A stretch of DNA of 18,563 bases from Loki-b32 sp964493385. GTDB lineage: Archaea; Asgardarchaeota; Lokiarchaeia; Sigyniarchaeales; SOKP01. The position numbers and the translations under genes were made by a program. The notes beneath the pieces were generated by a model, which was given only the letters and a program-made list of their open reading frames with translations, was not told the DNA's origin and did not search any database. Positions 15,097 to 18,563 of the stretch are shown in pieces. Location: positions 1 to 18,563 of the forward strand of contig CAZBNW010000047.1 in NCBI GenBank assembly GCA_964493385.1, read 5' to 3'. Every line of letters begins with the position of its first letter. Position 1 is the stretch's first letter.

Positions 15097-16845
15097 TTAA
15101 GGAAGACCCGTTGGTGGGGGTGAACCTCCTCTAGCTTTAATTTCTTCAGCATATTTTTTATATATTCTTTTTGACACTTCTTCAAAATATTCATCATAAA
15201 GTGGAACTTTTAGTTTTTGGAAATTTGTTAGCCAAATACTTGATATTAACGCAATTCCTACAGTTCCAGTAAGAGATTCAATATCACTATATTTAATTCC
15301 ACCACCTAAGGTTTTAGCAGCAACACTTTTTTCTTTGTCAGATCTTAATGGTAGATTTATGACAGTATTCATATTCGATAAAATTGTATTATCAATAGGC
15401 GAATACTGCTGAGAAATTACTTCAAGAGCTAAATTAAACTTTCTTCCTTGACGTGAAATATCTTTAAACACATTATTATACTTCATCAAATCAGATCTCA
15501 AAATACTTGGAGCTTCTTCAATTGTAAAGATAACTACAGGTAAATCTAACGGATCTTTCAATTTAGAACCTGTTTTGACATAAATTTTTTTTAAATTTCC
15601 TTTAAAATTATCATAAAAAGATTTTGGTAATCTATGTTCTAACTTCTTCTCGAAATTAATATAATCTGTTGAAGATTTTAAAGCTTTACGGATGTCAAAT
15701 AGTGTTCGTGCAAGAATACTATTAAACAGGAATTGTTCTAAATCTGAAATCATTGAAACATTAAAAATAACTAATCCTCCATTTTCTAATTTCTTAATTA
15801 TTTTAGTCAATTTACTACTTGATTTTGATTGAAAAATATTAGAATAATTCAACCAATGCAATCTTCTTTTAACTGCAGCTAAGGTTTTTTCACTATGCTT
15901 CCCTGGTGGTGTATATACATCGTCTAATAATGACTCAATGAAATCTTCCTTTTTATCCCGATGAGCTGAATAAATAGCACCAACTTGTAAATCATTAAAA
16001 GAACCAATAGCAAATAAATCCTCTGGTCTTATTTCTTGAAGGTTTATAATACAAGGTTCCGCCATTCCTTTTAGTTGAGCTGGTGGAATTCCCTTATTAG
16101 GATAAAGATAAAACCAATCTCCAAATAATTCTTCATTACCCTGAGCGGCTTTATAAATATCATAAACACCATATTTCACACATCCTAATGCATATTCATC
16201 ATGGACATCAATTGCAAGCATCGAGGATTTGAGACCTTTATTGTCTAAAATAACTTTAGCATTATGTTGTAATAAACCATCAATAAAAACTTGATTTAAA
16301 TTAGATTTACCAGTTCCAGTTGCTCCTGCTATAAAGAAATGGTAGTTCAAATATTTAAAAGGAAAAAAAACACTCACATCTGATTCTGATGCTAAATTAC
16401 CCATAAAGATACCATCAGGAGTAAATATTTGTTTTAGAAATTCTGATTTATCATCTTGAATCTCAGATATCTTCATAGAATGTGGTTTTAATACTCCTTT
16501 TTCCATAATATCTTCAATTTCGAAGAATACATTTGTAGTACATTGTTTTTCAATTTTATTCTTTTTATCTTTTTCAATAAAAATAATCGGTCGACCTTGT
16601 ATAACATATTGTAATTCTGATTCTAATTCAGCTTTTATATAATTTGTCATTTCTACATTTCTTAATCTTTGACGAGTAAAAATATAATCTGCGATTGTTT
16701 GTTCATTTAAAATCTGGACAATTATTGTATATTCTTTTTTCTCCTTTTCATCTTCTGCTTCTAATTTTAAAAACCCATGAAGATGGATGTATTTTTCATA
16801 AAAAATTTCAATCGTACTTTCGAGAGGATTAATTCTAATTATCAT
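15097..16845 (-). CDS. herA: HerA hexameric DNA translocase ATPase
   Basis: FtsK/VirB4-like ring ATPase of 582 residues that pumps DNA into NurA during end resection. An N-terminal beta-rich HAS-barrel-like region (1-150) is followed by the RecA core. Walker A is GATGTGKS (174-181). The HerA-specific AIDVHDEY is at 211-218. Walker B is VVIFTIEEAPSIL (437-449) with Glu443/Glu444. An arginine-rich motif ISRQGRKF (463-470) probably holds the trans-acting arginine finger, followed by EVISQQ (475-480), the sensor strand. The C-terminal latch that caps neighbouring subunits is the charged end after about residue 545. ATG 16845 is preceded by AGGA seven bases away. This is the first gene of the herA-nurA-mre11-rad50 operon and has its own TATA box. 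Confidence 0.93.
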   Translation of the reverse strand: MIIRINPLESTIEIFYEKYIHLHGFLKLEAEDEKEKKEYTIIVQILNEQTIADYIFTRQRLRNVEMTNYIKAELESELQYVIQGRPIIFIEKDKKNKIEKQCTTNVFFEIEDIMEKGVLKPHSMKISEIQDDKSEFLKQIFTPDGIFMGNLASESDVSVFFPFKYLNYHFFIAGATGTGKSNLNQVFIDGLLQHNAKVILDNKGLKSSMLAIDVHDEYALGCVKYGVYDIYKAAQGNEELFGDWFYLYPNKGIPPAQLKGMAEPCIINLQEIRPEDLFAIGSFNDLQVGAIYSAHRDKKEDFIESLLDDVYTPPGKHSEKTLAAVKRRLHWLNYSNIFQSKSSSKLTKIIKKLENGGLVIFNVSMISDLEQFLFNSILARTLFDIRKALKSSTDYINFEKKLEHRLPKSFYDNFKGNLKKIYVKTGSKLKDPLDLPVVIFTIEEAPSILRSDLMKYNNVFKDISRQGRKFNLALEVISQQYSPIDNTILSNMNTVINLPLRSDKEKSVAAKTLGGGIKYSDIESLTGTVGIALISSIWLTNFQKLKVPLYDEYFEEVSKRIYKKYAEEIKARGGSPPPTGLP

Positions 16846-16890
16846 TTTTATTCCTATTCTTATCTTTTATTAACTAATACTAATATTCAA

Positions 16891-16900
16891 TTTATATAAA
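16891..16900 (-). promoter_or_regulatory. TATA box of the herA-nurA-mre11-rad50 operon
   Basis: TTTATATAAA is a near-ideal archaeal TATA box (palindromic, read here on the minus strand). It would place the transcript start near 16868, giving a leader of about 20 nt that contains the AGGA ribosome binding motif of herA. A second element, TTTATATATTAA on the minus strand at 16964-16975, could be an alternative promoter. The 16846-17001 gap has no gene. Confidence 0.5.
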
Positions 16901-17001
16901 TAAAAAATTGTATTAATCCAAACTTACATTTGTTATTTGGTCTTTTGCATGTATAATTTGTCTTAATATATAAAGTTCAGAGACTTAACTAGTTTAGTAG
17001 T

Positions 17002-18563
17002 CTATAAAAGATCTATTGCTGATTTGAACAAATCATTTTTATCAATTTTCCCTTTTTTTTTCTGGGGTTTGAATTGGACTGAAGATTTCCTATAAACCTT
17101 GGGATTTAATTCAGAAACAAATTGAGATGGTCTTACCATTTGTGGTCCCCGATACGTTTGTCTAATCGAAGGAGATATAAGATATAATTGATCTTTTGCT
17201 CTTGTTAGAGCAACATAAAATACTCTACGTTCCTCCTCGAAAGAATCTAGATCACCTATGCTTCTGCTTGAAGGAAATGAATCCTCACATAACATAGGGA
17301 TAAATACCACTCGCCATTCAAGTCCTTTTGCTCTATGTACTGTAGACAATATCAATGGGTTTTCTTCTTCTGTTTGATCACCTAAATGAACTGTTCTAGA
17401 TTCTAAATTAGACAAATTTAAACTTAAATTTTCTAAAAATTTTCGAATAGTAGGAAAATTCTGTGCATACACACTCAGTTGATTTAAATCATCCATCCGT
17501 TCTTGCCAATTATCAAATTTCGATTTCAAATGATCTTCAAGAACTATTACTAAATTTTTGATGACCTCTGAGGGATTGTCTTCAGGTGTAAGATCTATTA
17601 GCTTTTTTGCATAAGAGATTAAATTTTTTATACCTTCCTTAGATATACGAGTTCCTTTTAATTTTTCAGCATAAAACATCTTGTTGATTAACACATTGAT
17701 TGGATGTTCTACATTGGAAATTGCCTCAAAAATTTTTGAACCAGATGAGATTCCTATACCTTGAATGATTGAAAAAATTCTAGACCAGGAAACTTCATCA
17801 TGTGGATTCTCAATTATTCGTAAATGAGCTAAAATATCTTTAATATGAGCTCTTTCGAAGAATGCAACTCCCGCTCGAACTTCATAGGGTATGTTTTTTG
17901 CTCTTAATTCAAGTTCGATTCTGAGTGAATGAGATCCAGCACGAATTAGTATCGCTATTTCATCTAAATCATATCCATCTGAACGTAATTTTAAAATTTG
18001 GTTAGTAATAAATCTCGCTTGGTCCATATCATCTCCTAAATTAACTTGAAATGGCAAAACTCCTTTGGGGCGAGTGGAGCGCATATATTTTTTAAATTGC
18101 TTTTCATTATTCTCTATTGAGTTATTTGCTAAATCTAAAATCTCAGGTACACTTCTATAATTATAAGTTATTGTATACCTCTTACAATTCTTATATTTAT
18201 TTTCGAAATCCAGAATATTATGAAAATTAGCTCCTCTAAATGCATATATACTTTGAGCATCATCTCCGACTGCCATAACGTTATGTTCTGGATTCTGCTT
18301 TACAATTTTGTATATAATCTCATCTTGGATATAATTTGTATCTTGATATTCATCAACAAGAACATATTTTATATTCCTAGCAATTAATTGGGCAATTGCT
18401 CTTTCGTTCAGTAATTGATTCCAATATATCAATAAATCATCAAAATCTACTAAATTATCTTGTGCTTTCTTAGCTTTATAAATGTTGAAGACTTCTTCTA
18501 ATTTCTTAATAACAATCTCACTATCAAATTGATTATATTTCCATAAAATGACGTCTCGAATTG
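17002..18563 (-). CDS. UvrD/Rep-family superfamily 1A DNA helicase (partial, 5' end outside window)
   Basis: ATP-dependent 3'-5' DNA helicase, incomplete: about 519 C-terminal residues are visible, and the frame runs off the right edge, so Walker A (motif I) lies beyond it. An in-frame TTG at 18432 is not the start, because the frame and family similarity (LVDFDDLLIYW) continue to 18563. Motifs seen in order: VLVDEYQDT (II), GDDAQSIYAFRGA (III), ITYNYRSVPEIL (IV), STVHRAKGLEWRVVF (V) and YVALTRAKDQLYL (VI). The C-terminal extension is basic (KPQKKKGK). It lies 156 nt upstream of herA on the same strand. The gap contains TATA elements, so herA need not depend on its transcript. A role in repair or replication restart alongside the resection genes is inferred from position. 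Confidence 0.9.
   Translation of the reverse strand, partial: IRDVILWKYNQFDSEIVIKKLEEVFNIYKAKKAQDNLVDFDDLLIYWNQLLNERAIAQLIARNIKYVLVDEYQDTNYIQDEIIYKIVKQNPEHNVMAVGDDAQSIYAFRGANFHNILDFENKYKNCKRYTITYNYRSVPEILDLANNSIENNEKQFKKYMRSTRPKGVLPFQVNLGDDMDQARFITNQILKLRSDGYDLDEIAILIRAGSHSLRIELELRAKNIPYEVRAGVAFFERAHIKDILAHLRIIENPHDEVSWSRIFSIIQGIGISSGSKIFEAISNVEHPINVLINKMFYAEKLKGTRISKEGIKNLISYAKKLIDLTPEDNPSEVIKNLVIVLEDHLKSKFDNWQERMDDLNQLSVYAQNFPTIRKFLENLSLNLSNLESRTVHLGDQTEEENPLILSTVHRAKGLEWRVVFIPMLCEDSFPSSRSIGDLDSFEEERRVFYVALTRAKDQLYLISPSIRQTYRGPQMVRPSQFVSELNPKVYRKSSVQFKPQKKKGKIDKNDLFKSAIDLL

Noticed and set aside
1..18563. CRISPR array, tRNA, rRNA, insertion sequence or defence system
   Set aside because: No regularly spaced direct repeats, cloverleaf candidates, rRNA-like conserved stretches, transposase genes or terminal repeats were seen. 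The HerA-NurA pair sits in the conserved repair operon, so a HerA-based defence system is not indicated.

Overview
This is AT-rich archaeal DNA. The markers are Alba, a single-domain histone-fold protein, an ER/archaeal-type signal peptidase I, a HerA-NurA-Mre11-Rad50 cluster, GGTGA-type ribosome binding sites and T-tract terminators. The composition, the lysine- and isoleucine-rich proteins and the gene mix fit an Asgard (Lokiarchaeia-like) archaeon best. That placement is an impression from gene content, not from a phylogenetic marker.

Layout, left to right. (1) 1-3121, plus strand: an MFS transporter, then an SCP-x-type thiolase tightly coupled to a DUF35 zinc-ribbon/OB-fold partner, ending in a T-tract. 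(2) 3178-3978, minus strand: a short-chain dehydrogenase with a TTG start behind a strong Shine-Dalgarno (SD) site. (3) 4171-5331, plus strand: a membrane-anchored M28 metallopeptidase or glutaminyl-cyclase-like enzyme whose N-terminus has no ATG/GTG/TTG codon. (4) 5354-7919, minus strand: a SAM methyltransferase, a diacylglycerol-kinase-fold lipid kinase and an unknown protein with a C-terminal zinc ribbon. (5) 8098-10325, plus strand: signal peptidase I, a small two-helix membrane ORF with no ordinary start codon, Alba, and a 64-residue histone-fold protein. (6) 10387-18563, minus strand: transcribed right to left, a partial UvrD/Rep-family helicase, then herA, nurA, mre11 and rad50 as a compact end-resection operon with its own TATA box.

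How the genes work together. HerA (hexameric translocase) and NurA (nuclease) form one resection machine, and Mre11-Rad50 recognises and opens DNA ends. The UvrD-like helicase beside them would fit the same repair theme. Alba and the histone-fold protein are nucleoid proteins and converge on this repair operon, sharing an A7T10 terminator region. Thiolase plus DUF35 is a C-C bond-forming or -cleaving acyl-CoA module.

The most unusual signal is in translation initiation. In four transcription-unit contexts (M28 peptidase, nurA, mre11, small membrane ORF) a clean GGTGA site precedes an open frame with no ATG, GTG or TTG at the proper spacing. In three of these an isoleucine codon (ATA, ATC, ATA) sits 5-6 nt after GGTGA, where the start codon is expected. 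This suggests either non-canonical (Ile-codon) starts or start-codon loss. I found no CRISPR array, tRNA, rRNA or insertion sequence.
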